Assembly: GCF_017349315.1 (NCBI RefSeq)
Contig: NZ_JAFMPP010000007.1
Span: forward strand, 124,001 to 188,000
Direction: 5' to 3'
Length of the DNA stretch: 64,000 nt
Source of the DNA: Jiella flava
GTDB taxonomy: Bacteria > Pseudomonadota > Alphaproteobacteria > Rhizobiales > Rhizobiaceae
How positions within the stretch are numbered: the first letter of the stretch is position 1; every line of letters starts with the position of its first letter. The position numbers and the translations under genes were made by a program. Of this stretch, positions 1 through 8,682 are shown piece after piece. The notes beneath the pieces are model-generated. The model worked only from the letters and a program-made list of their open reading frames with translations. It had not been told where the DNA came from and made no database searches.

Positions 1-1
1 G

Positions 2-343
2 CAATCGATTCCGCGCTCGATGCACGAGGCGGCGGCGATCGACGGCGCCGGGCCGCTGAAGCGGTTCTTCACGATCGTCTTGCCGCTCCTGTCGCCGACG
101 CTGTTCTTCCTGATCGTCATCGACATCGTTTATGCCTTTTTCGAAACCTTCGGCGTCATCGACGCTACCACCCGCGGCGGCCCCGGCCATGCGACCACGA
201 CGCTGGTCTACAAGGCCTTTCAGGATGGGTTTCTCAGCCAGAATTTCGGCTCCTCGGCCGCCCAGTCGGTGGTGCTGACAATCATCGTCGTCGCCCTCAC
301 CGTCATCCAGTTCCGCTTCGTCGAGCGGCGCGTCCATTACTGA
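2..343 (+). CDS. ugpA: UgpA, glycerol-3-phosphate ABC importer permease (C-terminal part)
   Basis: This is the C-terminal 113 codons of an inner-membrane permease whose start lies outside the window. Reading begins in frame 2. The first residues carry the cytoplasmic EAA loop ([10 protein letters not shown]) that docks onto the ATPase, then two hydrophobic segments and the family ending ([11 protein letters not shown]). The sequence closely resembles rhizobial UgpA, one of two permeases of the sn-glycerol-3-phosphate/glycerophosphodiester importer. The stop lies 8 bases before ugpE, so the genes form an operon. The solute-binding gene ugpB is expected upstream. The family assignment is firm; the substrate is inferred from similarity. 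Confidence 0.9.
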   Translation, partial: QSIPRSMHEAAAIDGAGPLKRFFTIVLPLLSPTLFFLIVIDIVYAFFETFGVIDATTRGGPGHATTTLVYKAFQDGFLSQNFGSSAAQSVVLTIIVVALTVIQFRFVERRVHY

Positions 344-351
344 GAGCGAAC

Positions 352-1200
352 ATGGTCGAAAATCGCCCCTGGCTCACTATCCTGACCCACGTCACGCTGA
401 TCGCGGGTCTCATAATCGTGCTATTTCCGGTCTGGATCGCCTTCGTCGCCTCGACCTATCCGCCGGAAACCTTCATCAGCGGTGTCGTGCCGCTTTTGCC
501 CGGCTCGCACCTCATTGAAAACTACCGGGAGGTGCTTTCGGTAGGCGCGGCGCGCAATGGTCTGCCGCCGGTGCTGCCGATGCTGCTTAACAGCCTCGTC
601 ATGGCGCTCGGCATCGCGTTCGGCAAGATCGTGATCTCGCTGCTGTCGGCCTTCGCCATCGTCTATTTCCGCTTTCCTTTCCGGATGGCAGCGTTCTGGA
701 TCATCTTCATGACGCTGATGCTGCCGGTGGAGGTGCGCATCGTGCCGACCTATCAGGTGATCGCCGACCTCAACATGCTGAATTCCTACGCCGGCCTCAC
801 CATACCGCTGATCGCTAGCGCCACCGCGACCTTCCTCTATCGTCAGTTCTTCCTGACGGTGCCGGACGAACTCGTCGAAGCGGCGCGTATCGACGGCGCT
901 GGCCCATGGAAATTTCTGAAGGACATCGCGATCCCCTTGTCGCGCACGTCGACCGCGGCGCTGTTCGTGATCCTCTTCATCTATGGCTGGAACCAATATC
1001 TCTGGCCGCTGCTCGTCACCACCGACCCGAATTATTACACGGTGGTGATGGGTATCCAGCGGTTGATGCAAGCCCTCGACAACGAGCCGCTGTGGAACCT
1101 GGTGATGGCCGTCGCCATCTTGGCAATCCTGCCCCCCGTGATCGTCGTGATGGCAATGCAGAAGCTCTTCGTGCGCGGTCTGGTCGAATCGGAAAAGTGA
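352..1200 (+). CDS. ugpE: UgpE, glycerol-3-phosphate ABC importer permease
   Basis: A 282-residue inner-membrane permease with six hydrophobic segments (about 10-30, 77-105, 113-130, 143-165, 200-220, 245-265). The EAA loop [10 protein letters not shown] at residues 177-186 is the ATPase contact. Length and motifs match UgpE, partner of UgpA in the Ugp importer. It lies between ugpA (8-base gap) and ugpC (1-base gap), a tight operon. In relatives the system is induced by phosphate starvation through PhoB, but any Pho box would lie upstream of the window. MalG-type CUT1 sugar permeases are the alternative; overall resemblance favours Ugp. Confidence 0.9.
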   Translation: MVENRPWLTILTHVTLIAGLIIVLFPVWIAFVASTYPPETFISGVVPLLPGSHLIENYREVLSVGAARNGLPPVLPMLLNSLVMALGIAFGKIVISLLSAFAIVYFRFPFRMAAFWIIFMTLMLPVEVRIVPTYQVIADLNMLNSYAGLTIPLIASATATFLYRQFFLTVPDELVEAARIDGAGPWKFLKDIAIPLSRTSTAALFVILFIYGWNQYLWPLLVTTDPNYYTVVMGIQRLMQALDNEPLWNLVMAVAILAILPPVIVVMAMQKLFVRGLVESEK

Positions 1201-1201
1201 C

Positions 1202-2266
1202 GTGGCAAATATTGAACTGAAAGACGTCCGCAAGGTCTACAACAACGTTTTCGAGGCCGTGAAAGGCGTGTCGCTGTCGGTTGCGGACGGCGAGTTCGTC
1301 GTGCTCGTCGGCCCCTCCGGCTGCGGCAAGTCGACCTTGCTGCGGATGGTGGCGGGGCTCGAATCCATCACCTCCGGCACGGTTGCGATCGGCGACAAGA
1401 TCGTCAACACGCTGGAGCCCGCCCAGCGCGACATCGCCATGGTGTTCCAGAACTACGCGCTCTATCCGCATATGAGCGTGCGGGGGAACCTTCAATACGG
1501 GCTGAAGAATCGCAAGATGGCCTCCGCCGAGATCGCCCGGCGGGTGGCCGAAGCGGCGAAGATGCTGGAGATCGACGCACTGCTCGACCGCAAGCCGGGC
1601 CAGCTTTCCGGCGGCCAGCGCCAGCGTGTCGCCATGGGCCGCGCCTTGGTGCGCGAGCCGGCCGCCTTCCTGTTCGACGAGCCGCTGTCCAATCTCGACG
1701 CCAAGCTGCGCGTCCAGATGCGGGCGGAAATCCGCCGTCTGCAGCGCCGGCTGCGCACGACGAGCCTTTATGTCACTCACGACCAGCTGGAGGCGATGAC
1801 GCTCGCCGATAAGCTCGTCGTCCTCAATGGCGGGGTGATCGAGCAGGCCGGCACGCCGATGGAGATCTACGAGCGGCCGGCGAGCACCTTCGTCGCGACC
1901 TTCATCGGCTCACCGGCGATGAACCTCCTGCCGATCGGCGACACCGGAATCTCCGGCATGACGGCACCGGAGGGGATCACCTCCCGCTTCAAGGCGTCCG
2001 AGACGCTGGGTATCCGGCCGGAACACATGCGGTTGCTCAACAGCGACGGCGCCATGGCGGACGAAGCGGTCCTCGATCTGACGGTTGCGGGCGTCGAAGT
2101 CGTCGGCGCCGAAAGCTTCGTCTATGGCGCCCTGCCCGATGGCGGCCCCGAGGTCGCGGTGCGAATTGCCGGCTACAGCCATCTGGAGCCCGGCACCGCT
2201 ATCCGCGCAGCGGCGAGGCCGGAAGCGTTTCACCAATTCGACGGCGCCAGCGGCAAGCGGCTCTGA
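1202..2266 (+). CDS. ugpC: UgpC, ATPase of the glycerol-3-phosphate ABC importer
   Basis: A 354-residue cytoplasmic ATPase that powers UgpAE. It starts with GTG one base after the ugpE stop. Visible motifs: Walker [10 protein letters not shown] (37-45), Q-loop FQNYALYPH, signature LSGGQ (135-139), Walker B FLFDEP followed by the D-loop SNLD, and the switch VTHDQ. The C-terminal third is the TOBE/OB regulatory region of the MalK/UgpC family, with the IRPEHM motif. Length is normal. No ugpQ follows: the next gene lies on the other strand, so the operon ends here. Confidence 0.92.
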   Translation: MANIELKDVRKVYNNVFEAVKGVSLSVADGEFVVLVGPSGCGKSTLLRMVAGLESITSGTVAIGDKIVNTLEPAQRDIAMVFQNYALYPHMSVRGNLQYGLKNRKMASAEIARRVAEAAKMLEIDALLDRKPGQLSGGQRQRVAMGRALVREPAAFLFDEPLSNLDAKLRVQMRAEIRRLQRRLRTTSLYVTHDQLEAMTLADKLVVLNGGVIEQAGTPMEIYERPASTFVATFIGSPAMNLLPIGDTGISGMTAPEGITSRFKASETLGIRPEHMRLLNSDGAMADEAVLDLTVAGVEVVGAESFVYGALPDGGPEVAVRIAGYSHLEPGTAIRAAARPEAFHQFDGASGKRL

Positions 2267-2334
2267 AAGGCGAGGCGCAGCCGGGCGATATCGCGCGTTC
2301 GGCTTCGCCGGCCCGCCCCCCGGATGCGGCGCTA

Positions 2335-2916
2335 TCAGATCAGCGTCAGTGTCCAGGTGACGATCTGGGCGGTGATCTGGTCGAAGGCCTGGTTCAATGC
2401 CGCGACATAAGCGGCATTGCCGCTACCGCTGACGGGAACCGCCACGGAAAAGATCTTCGTCCGCTTGACCGAGCCGTTGCGGTCGTTGAGCGCTTTCACC
2501 GACATATCGACACGCGCGACTGGCGCGCCGGAGGCGTCGATTTCGAACCGGCGAATCTCCATGACCAGCTGGTAATCGATCGCCAGGCCCTGCCCCGGCA
2601 CACCGACGGCGCCGATGCGGCCGGTATTCTCGAAAGCCTGTAGCATACGCAGCTGGACCATCCGCGGCAGCCGGTCGCTCCACTGGCTCTTGCCGAGATA
2701 CTCGATGGCATAAGGCGCGGTCTTGACGACGATCTTGTCGTTGTCGAGCGTCTTGATCGCGGTCGGCTCGGGGATCAGGATCTGGGCGCGGGTGGCACCT
2801 GTGACCGCGACATTGGCCGGCGCCGACAGCTCAAACGTGTCCGGAGGCGTCGACGTGCAGCCGGAGATCAGCGCCGCAAGGATCACGGCCAGCATCGATG
2901 TCTTCACGGCGTTCAT
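2335..2916 (-). CDS. ABC-type transport auxiliary lipoprotein (PqiC/LplC-like), last gene of the mla operon
   Basis: A 193-residue predicted lipoprotein. I start at the ATG at 2916 because it opens a signal peptide with a clear lipobox (LISGC, Cys about residue 20); the longer frame back to 3015 adds a non-signal stretch. The rest resembles the ABC_trans_aux family, small lipoproteins accompanying MCE transporters (PqiC with PqiAB). It follows the MCE gene by 256 bases on the same strand. Inference: it anchors or caps the distal end of the MCE tube at the outer membrane. No MlaC or MlaA homologue is present nearby. Confidence 0.75.
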   Translation of the reverse strand: MNAVKTSMLAVILAALISGCTSTPPDTFELSAPANVAVTGATRAQILIPEPTAIKTLDNDKIVVKTAPYAIEYLGKSQWSDRLPRMVQLRMLQAFENTGRIGAVGVPGQGLAIDYQLVMEIRRFEIDASGAPVARVDMSVKALNDRNGSVKRTKIFSVAVPVSGSGNAAYVAALNQAFDQITAQIVTWTLTLI

Positions 2917-3172
2917 CGTCGCGATGATCCCCCTCGGTTTTTGGCGGGCAGAGCCCGTCGTGGCACCATCGCCTCTACGGAAGCTGGATTCGGTGCCTGT
3001 CATCGTTGCTTGCATCGGCGCGGACGGCTGTCAATTGACCTTGCCGTCGCGACCGCGCGGCCGCTGCGAGAAACTTCTCAGGCGGGGCGCGATTGTCACA
3101 AGTCACGCGCCGACCGAAGTTTTTGACGGACGCGCCGGCCACTTGCGGGCCGCCCAAGCGCCGCGTACTGGC

Positions 3173-5410
3173 TCAGCGACGGGTGCGCCCGTTGAACTGT
3201 TTGACCTGATCGCCGCCATAGAGGATCCGGCTCGGATCGCTCGAAAAATCCGAGACGGCGTTGTCGATCCGGTCGACCGTGCGGTTGACGCTGCGCATCA
3301 GCGTCTGGAATTGCTGCAGGCCCTGGCCCGAGAAGCGCTGCAGATCGGCGCTGATCGGCTTGATCTGCGCCTGGATGGAGCGGGCAGCATCGCGCACCGA
3401 CGTCAGCGCCCCGGCGAGATCGGAGCCGAGCTGGTTGCCGTTGCCGGCGCCGGCGAAGACGCCGTTGACCGAATTGATCACGCTGTCGATCTTGGACGAG
3501 GCGGTCTTCAAATTCTGCGACGTCGCATCGACATTGGCGATGATCCGGTCGATGTCGGGTCGCTTTTCGCCGATGTCGTTGGCAACGCCGGCGATCGAGT
3601 TGGCCGCCTTGGCCACGTTGTCGGTCGCGGCCGAGACGTTATCGACGGCGGCGTTGACCTTGGCCGGATCGACGCTGGCGAGCAGCGTGTCGACCTGTGC
3701 GCGAGTCTCGGAGAAGCCGTTGACGGCGGTGTTGATGGTCGCGACGGCCGTGTTCACCCGCTCGATGATCGACTGGATCTCCGGCGTCTTCTCGCGCACC
3801 GCGCTGGTGATCGCGGTGACGTTGCCGATCGCCGTGTCGATGCCGGCGGTGTCGACGCCGTCGACCACCCGCTTGGCGCTGTCGAGCGTCGTGTTCAGCT
3901 TTTCAGACGCCTCGGTGACATTGGCGGTGATCGGGCCGAGGCTCGCCATCAGCTTGTCGATCTCGCCCAGGCGCGCAGCCACCGTGGTGGTGATCTGATT
4001 GACGTTCTGGGCGGTGTGGGCAATGCCGCTGATCGCCGTCGAGATCGCTTCCTTCTGATCGTCCACCGTCTTGGTGATCGAGGCGACGTTGGTCGCCGCC
4101 GAAGAGAAGGCATCGACCGCTGCGGCGACCTTGTCGGGGTCGACGGACGCAACCAGCCGGTCGGCGTTCTGCAGGGTCACGTCGACACGATTGGCGACAC
4201 GGTTGGCGGTGTCGGACAGCGGCGCGAGATTGGCGATCGTCTCGTCGATCTGTTCGCGCCGGTCGGCCACCGTCTTGGTGACAGCCTCGACATTCTTCAC
4301 CGCGTTGGCGGCGCCCGAGACGATACCGTCGATCGCGCGGGCCTGATCCTTGAGGGTCTGGCTGAGCGAGGCGACGTTGGTCGCCGTCGTCGAGACACCA
4401 TCGAGGGTCTGCGAGACCTTGGCCGGATCGACGGCGGCGATCACCTTGTTGGTCGACTGCAGCGTCGTGTCGAGGCGACCGGCGACGTCCGTCGCCTTGT
4501 TCGCCAACGGCCCGAGCGAACTGATGAAACTGTCGATGCCGTCGGCATTGTTGGTGATCACCGTGCCGATTTTGCCGACGCCATTGGCGGCCGACTGCAC
4601 CGCGTCCATCACCGTACCGAACTTGTCGGACTGCTGGCGGACATTGGCGGTCACCGCCGTGACATTGTCGACGATCTGCGACACTTCGTTGGTATCGACG
4701 GCGCCGAGGATGGCCTGGGCCCGGGCGATCGCCCCCGGCAGGGCTTCGGCGACGTTGCGGGCGCTGACCGTCAGCTTTGACAGGCTGTCGACGAAGGAGT
4801 CGATATTGCCGGTGTTGCGGGCGAGCGCCGCAGTGAAGGTCTCGACGTTTTGAGAGGTCTTGGAGACATTGGCGATCGTCGTCTGCACGCCTGGGCCGGC
4901 ATCCTTCACGATGCTCTCGAACTGGCCGAGAATGTTGTTCGCCCGATTGGCGATATCCCGGGCCGTCGCCAGAATATCGGTGACATCGGACGGATTGGCC
5001 TTGATCACGGGGGTCACACCCTGGGCGCGGGCTTCTTCGATCAGATTGCCCTGTGAGGGCGTTCCGCCCTTCAACTCGATGAACGCATAGCCGGTCAGAC
5101 CCTGGAAGCCGATATTGGCCTGGGTGTTGTCCTTGATCGGAATGGTCGGGTCGACCAGCGTCGAGGCGATGACCACACCGGGATTGTTGTTGTCGATCCG
5201 CAACCCCGTCACCTGGCCGACGGGCAGACCGTTGAACAACACATTGCTGCCCTGCTGCAAACCGGTGACCGAGCCCTCGATCCGCACCAGCAGAAGCACG
5301 CGATTGTCGCCCTTGGAGGCAAAAACCGTCCAGTAGGTGAAGCCGATCGCCAAAGCGAGCACGACCAGCGTAAAAATGCCGACACGGACGTAATTGGCCT
5401 TGGTTTCCAT
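3173..5410 (-). CDS. MlaD-family MCE protein with a very long repeat-bearing helical tail
   Basis: A 745-residue membrane-anchored MCE protein. Residues 12-32 form an N-terminal transmembrane helix and about 38-118 the single MCE domain (GSNVLFNGLPVGQV, GYAFIELKGG). From about 140 to 720 the chain is Ala/Val/Thr/Asp-rich with heptad-like hydrophobic spacing, predicting long helices. Within it, units beginning VDPAKV or VDT recur at residues 238, 327, 423, 519 and 580. E. coli MlaD is about 180 residues, so this is closer in plan to PqiB/YebT-style or mycobacterial Mce tubes that cross the periplasm. Its start overlaps the mlaF stop by one base (TGATG), indicating translational coupling. Role by family: carrying phospholipid between membranes. 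Confidence 0.88.
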   Translation of the reverse strand: METKANYVRVGIFTLVVLALAIGFTYWTVFASKGDNRVLLLVRIEGSVTGLQQGSNVLFNGLPVGQVTGLRIDNNNPGVVIASTLVDPTIPIKDNTQANIGFQGLTGYAFIELKGGTPSQGNLIEEARAQGVTPVIKANPSDVTDILATARDIANRANNILGQFESIVKDAGPGVQTTIANVSKTSQNVETFTAALARNTGNIDSFVDSLSKLTVSARNVAEALPGAIARAQAILGAVDTNEVSQIVDNVTAVTANVRQQSDKFGTVMDAVQSAANGVGKIGTVITNNADGIDSFISSLGPLANKATDVAGRLDTTLQSTNKVIAAVDPAKVSQTLDGVSTTATNVASLSQTLKDQARAIDGIVSGAANAVKNVEAVTKTVADRREQIDETIANLAPLSDTANRVANRVDVTLQNADRLVASVDPDKVAAAVDAFSSAATNVASITKTVDDQKEAISTAISGIAHTAQNVNQITTTVAARLGEIDKLMASLGPITANVTEASEKLNTTLDSAKRVVDGVDTAGIDTAIGNVTAITSAVREKTPEIQSIIERVNTAVATINTAVNGFSETRAQVDTLLASVDPAKVNAAVDNVSAATDNVAKAANSIAGVANDIGEKRPDIDRIIANVDATSQNLKTASSKIDSVINSVNGVFAGAGNGNQLGSDLAGALTSVRDAARSIQAQIKPISADLQRFSGQGLQQFQTLMRSVNRTVDRIDNAVSDFSSDPSRILYGGDQVKQFNGRTRR
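3461..4699 (-). repeat. Protein-level tandem repeat in the MCE tail
   Basis: Residues 238 to about 650 of the MCE protein contain five units each opening with V-D-(P/T)-x-x-(V/I). Successive unit starts are 89, 96, 96 and 61 residues apart. The two 96-residue units align without gaps over their length (for example TTATNVAS against SAATNVAS, and ANRVDVTLQNADRLV against SEKLNTTLDSAKRVV). The length differences (7 and 35) are multiples of seven, consistent with loss or gain of whole heptads in a coiled coil. The repeat is seen directly; the coiled-coil reading is inference. Confidence 0.75.
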
Positions 5411-6258
5411 CAGGCGGCTCCAGCGGATTTTTCAGACGGCATTTCCTGCGACGGCGCCTGCGGAATGACCACCGTGCGCGCGCGTTTGCCGTGGAAATAG
5501 GATTTCACCCAGGGGTGATCGTAATCCAGCATCTTCGACAGCGGCCCTTCGACCAGCACCTTGCGGTCGCCGAGCACGGCGATGCGGTCGCAGGCCTGGA
5601 ACAGGCTGTCGAGGTCGTGGGTGACCATATAGACGCTGAGCCCGAGCGTATCGCGCAGCGTCATGATCAGCTGATCGAAATCGGCCGCGCCGATCGGATC
5701 GAGGCCGGAGGTCGGCTCGTCGAGGAAGACGATCTCCGGATCGAGCGCCAGCGCCCGGGCGAGCGCTGCGCGCTTGATCATGCCGCCGGAGAGTTCGGAC
5801 GGATATTTGTCGGCCGCATCCGGCGCCAGGCCGACGAGATCGATCTTCAGTCGGGCGAGATCCTCGCGCAGCTTTGGCGACAGGTCGAGATATTCGCGCA
5901 TCGGCACTTCGATGTTCTCGCGCACCGTCAGCGAGGAAAACAGCGCGCCGTGTTGGAAGAGGACGCCCCAGCGCCGCTCGACCGAAAGCTTTTCGCGCTC
6001 GCTCGCCGCGTGATAGTCGATGCCGAACACCTCGATCGTCCCGCCCTGCTTGGCGTTGAGGCCGAGGATGGTGCGCAGGAGAACCGACTTGCCCGCGCCG
6101 GATGGGCCGACGAAGCCAAGGATTTCGCCGCGCCGCACGTCGAGCGAGAGATGCTCCAGGATCTTCTTCTCGCCGAAGCTGACATCGACGTCACGCGCCC
6201 GGATGATGATGCCGTCATCACCGGCGGTGCTCGCTGTGTCTGCAGGCATGGAGGACAT
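5410..6258 (-). CDS. mlaF: MlaF-like ATPase of the MCE lipid transporter
   Basis: A 282-residue cytoplasmic ATPase. Walker A GPSGAGKS is at 51-58, signature LSGGM at 156-160, Walker B IVFLDEP just after 176, and the switch MVTHDLDS. The LSGGM signature and the FQHGALFSSLTV Q-loop typify the MlaF/Mkl group. The ATG at 6258 is preferred; 6249 is an alternative 3 codons in. It follows the permease stop by 16 bases and overlaps the MCE gene by one base, so permease, ATPase and MCE protein are made together. The C-terminal 30 residues form a short Pro/Ser tail, probably dispensable. Confidence 0.9.
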   Translation of the reverse strand: MSSMPADTASTAGDDGIIIRARDVDVSFGEKKILEHLSLDVRRGEILGFVGPSGAGKSVLLRTILGLNAKQGGTIEVFGIDYHAASEREKLSVERRWGVLFQHGALFSSLTVRENIEVPMREYLDLSPKLREDLARLKIDLVGLAPDAADKYPSELSGGMIKRAALARALALDPEIVFLDEPTSGLDPIGAADFDQLIMTLRDTLGLSVYMVTHDLDSLFQACDRIAVLGDRKVLVEGPLSKMLDYDHPWVKSYFHGKRARTVVIPQAPSQEMPSEKSAGAA

Positions 6259-6274
6259 CGCGCGTTTCAAGGTC

Positions 6275-7462
6275 TCACAGTCCGATCGAGGCGTAGAAGA
6301 TCGCAAACAGCCCATCCATCACGATGACGAGAAAGATCGACTTCACCACCGAGGCGGTGACGCGCAGGCCGAGACTTTCCGCGCTGCCGCCGACCTTCAG
6401 CCCTTCCAGGGCGCCGACGATGCCGATCACGATCGCCATGAAGGGTGCCTTGATCAGGCCGGAAAAGACAGTGAACAAATCGACGCTGGTCCGGATGCCG
6501 TTCAGATAGTTGGCAAACGAGATGCCGGAATAGAGATACAGGGTGACCATGCCGCCGAGCAGCGCCGCCAGATTGGCGAGCACGGTGAGCAGCGGCAGGG
6601 CAATGGTCAGCGCCACGAGACGTGGAAACACCAGAACGCCGATCGGATTGAGGCCGATGACATGCAGCGCATCGATCTCCTCGCGCATTTTCATCGACCC
6701 GATTTCGGCCGTGATGGCGCTGCCAGACCGGCCGGCGATCATGATCGCCGTCAACAAGACGCCGATTTCGCGCAGCACCAGAATCCCGACGAGATTGACC
6801 GCATAGACCTCGCCGCCGAAGCGGCGCAGCTGGAAAGCCCCCTGCTGGGCGATGATGCCGCCGATCAGGAAGGTGATCAGGGTGATGATGGGGATCGCTT
6901 TGACCCCCATCTGGTCGACCTGGTTAAACACCGCCGCCGGACGGCGCTGGGTGCGGCCGGTCAGGCGATAGCCGGCGCCGTAGATTGCGCCGCCGATGAT
7001 ATTGAGCGCCCCAACCGCTTCACCGCCCATCGAATAGACGCCGCGGCCGATCGAATCGAGCATCCTGACGACGATGTTCGCGCGTCGCTTTTGCGGCTCG
7101 GGCCGCGGCCGATCCATGGCGTTGCGCACCGCTTCAAACAACGCCTCGTCCCGCGCGGACACACCCGCGAGTTCTGCGGCGCGCCCTTCGCCGCTCAGAT
7201 CGCGCTTCAAGCGTTCGAGAACATAGGCGCCAGCGGTATCGATCCGGCCGATTTCGGAACAATCGAGCGTTATGCTCTTGCCGAGGTTGGATTGCGCGGT
7301 CTCCTGAAGCAGGCCTTCCAATTCGCCGATCGTGCGCGCCAGCCAGTCGCCGCTCGCCTTGAGGCAAACGCCACCATCCCGCTTCTCGCCTTCGAGCGCG
7401 GGTTTGACGGCCGACAGGCGGCTGCGGGGCAGAGCCCGATCGGGCGATGTGGCCTCAAGCAT
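6275..7462 (-). CDS. mlaE: MlaE-type permease with fused N-terminal STAS domain
   Basis: A 395-residue protein. Residues about 20-110 form a STAS domain (TLDCSEIGRIDTAGAYVLE), the role filled by separate MlaB in E. coli. From about 130 it is an MlaE permease with several hydrophobic segments and the motif EIGSMKMREEIDAL. I start at the ATG at 7462; the frame is open to 7675 but that extension is Arg-rich and overlaps the promoter zone of the divergent gene. It is the first gene of the mla operon. Family function: moving phospholipids at the inner membrane with MlaF and the MCE protein. Confidence 0.88.
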   Translation of the reverse strand: MLEATSPDRALPRSRLSAVKPALEGEKRDGGVCLKASGDWLARTIGELEGLLQETAQSNLGKSITLDCSEIGRIDTAGAYVLERLKRDLSGEGRAAELAGVSARDEALFEAVRNAMDRPRPEPQKRRANIVVRMLDSIGRGVYSMGGEAVGALNIIGGAIYGAGYRLTGRTQRRPAAVFNQVDQMGVKAIPIITLITFLIGGIIAQQGAFQLRRFGGEVYAVNLVGILVLREIGVLLTAIMIAGRSGSAITAEIGSMKMREEIDALHVIGLNPIGVLVFPRLVALTIALPLLTVLANLAALLGGMVTLYLYSGISFANYLNGIRTSVDLFTVFSGLIKAPFMAIVIGIVGALEGLKVGGSAESLGLRVTASVVKSIFLVIVMDGLFAIFYASIGL

Positions 7463-7627
7463 GGTCCCTCGTCCGCGCGCCACGGTTGGTCTGCCTCGGT
7501 CCCACCGCCGAGATGGAACCAGCAGAAAAGACATGACAATCATGCCCGTGGAATCGCGACTATCGACTTCACTGACACAGCGCTTCATGGGAATAAACCG
7601 CGACCATACGCTAGGAGATCTTTTACC

Positions 7628-8608
7628 ATGCCGCGTCGTCTTTCGGTCACAGTGGAGCAATTCCCGCTGAAGCATGTGTTTCGCATCGCGCGGGGCAGCA
7701 AGACCGAGGCGGTGGTCGTCACTTGCCGGATCGAAGATGAATACGGCGCCGGTTGGGCCGAATGCGTGCCCTACCCGCGCTACGGCGAAAGCGTCGACAG
7801 CGTCACGGCGGCAATCGAGAGCGTGCGCGAGCTGATCGAGAGCGGCGGCTCACGCCAAAGTCTGGAGGCGGCGCTCGGCGCCGGCGCGGCGCGCAATGCC
7901 CTCGACTGCGCCCTTTGGGATCTCGAAGCCAAGTCCACTGGCAAGCCAGTGGCGGCAATCGTCTGCGGCGACACGCCGCGTCCGGTCGAAACCGCCTTCA
8001 CGATCAGTCTCGACAGCGCCGAGCGGATGGCGAGCGAGGCTCGCGCCTGCGGCCGCGACCTTCTCAAGATCAAGCTCGGCACGGCGGACGACCGCGAGCG
8101 GATCCAGGCGGTGAAGGCGGCGGCCCGCGGCGCCCGGCTGATCCTCGACGCCAATGAGGGCTGGACCGCGGCGAACATTCGCGATCATTTGCTGGCTGCC
8201 GCTGCGGCCGGCGCCGTGCTGGTCGAACAGCCGCTGCCGGCGGACCAGGACGAGATCCTCGGCAAAATCCCGCATCCGGTGCCGATCTGCGCCGACGAGT
8301 CGCTGCATATCGGCAAGGATCTTGCAGCGCTCGTCGGGCGCTATGACTACGTCAACGTCAAGCTCGACAAGACCGGCGGCCTCACAGAAGCGGTCCGGCT
8401 GTTCGCTCAAGCGAGGGAGCATGGCTTCGGCGTCATGGTCGGCTGCATGGTCGGCTCGTCGCTCGCGATGGCGCCGGCACTGCTCTTGGCCCAGCACGCC
8501 GAGATCGTCGATCTCGACGGGCCGCTGCTGATCGCCCGAGACCGCGACCATCCGCTGACCTATTCCGGCTCGATGGTCTCTCCACCCGACCCGAAGCTCT
8601 GGGGCTGA
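7628..8608 (+). CDS. Enolase-superfamily epimerase, probable dipeptide epimerase or N-acetyl-Glu racemase (DgcA-like)
   Basis: A 326-residue cytoplasmic enzyme of the muconate-lactonizing subgroup. The catalytic KIK pair is at K147/K149, metal ligands are D174 (DANEGW), E200 (EQPLP) and D223 (ADES), and the second-face lysine is K245 (NVKLDKTGG). These match L-Ala-D/L-Glu epimerases, which recycle murein peptides; DgcA-type N-acetyl-Glu racemases are very similar. There is no dgcN partner next door, so I leave the substrate open. It is transcribed away from the mla operon. The long frame reaching back to 6020 is antisense shadow; the real start is the ATG at 7628. Confidence 0.88.
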   Translation: MPRRLSVTVEQFPLKHVFRIARGSKTEAVVVTCRIEDEYGAGWAECVPYPRYGESVDSVTAAIESVRELIESGGSRQSLEAALGAGAARNALDCALWDLEAKSTGKPVAAIVCGDTPRPVETAFTISLDSAERMASEARACGRDLLKIKLGTADDRERIQAVKAAARGARLILDANEGWTAANIRDHLLAAAAAGAVLVEQPLPADQDEILGKIPHPVPICADESLHIGKDLAALVGRYDYVNVKLDKTGGLTEAVRLFAQAREHGFGVMVGCMVGSSLAMAPALLLAQHAEIVDLDGPLLIARDRDHPLTYSGSMVSPPDPKLWG

Positions 8609-8682
8609 ATGAGCGCGCAAGTGCCTGCCGCGAACAGTCTGACGTGCGGACCCTTGCGCCACCGTCGCGCGGTCCGCCCCGA

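Noticed and set aside
2723-4780. A 685-codon plus-strand frame antisense to the MCE gene
   Set aside because: It is Asp/Arg/Gly-rich shadow of the repeated GC-rich MCE codons, has no ribosome-binding site and no recognisable domain.
6020-7627. Long plus-strand extension upstream of the epimerase
   Set aside because: It is antisense to mlaE and mlaF. Enolase-family similarity begins only at the ATG at 7628.
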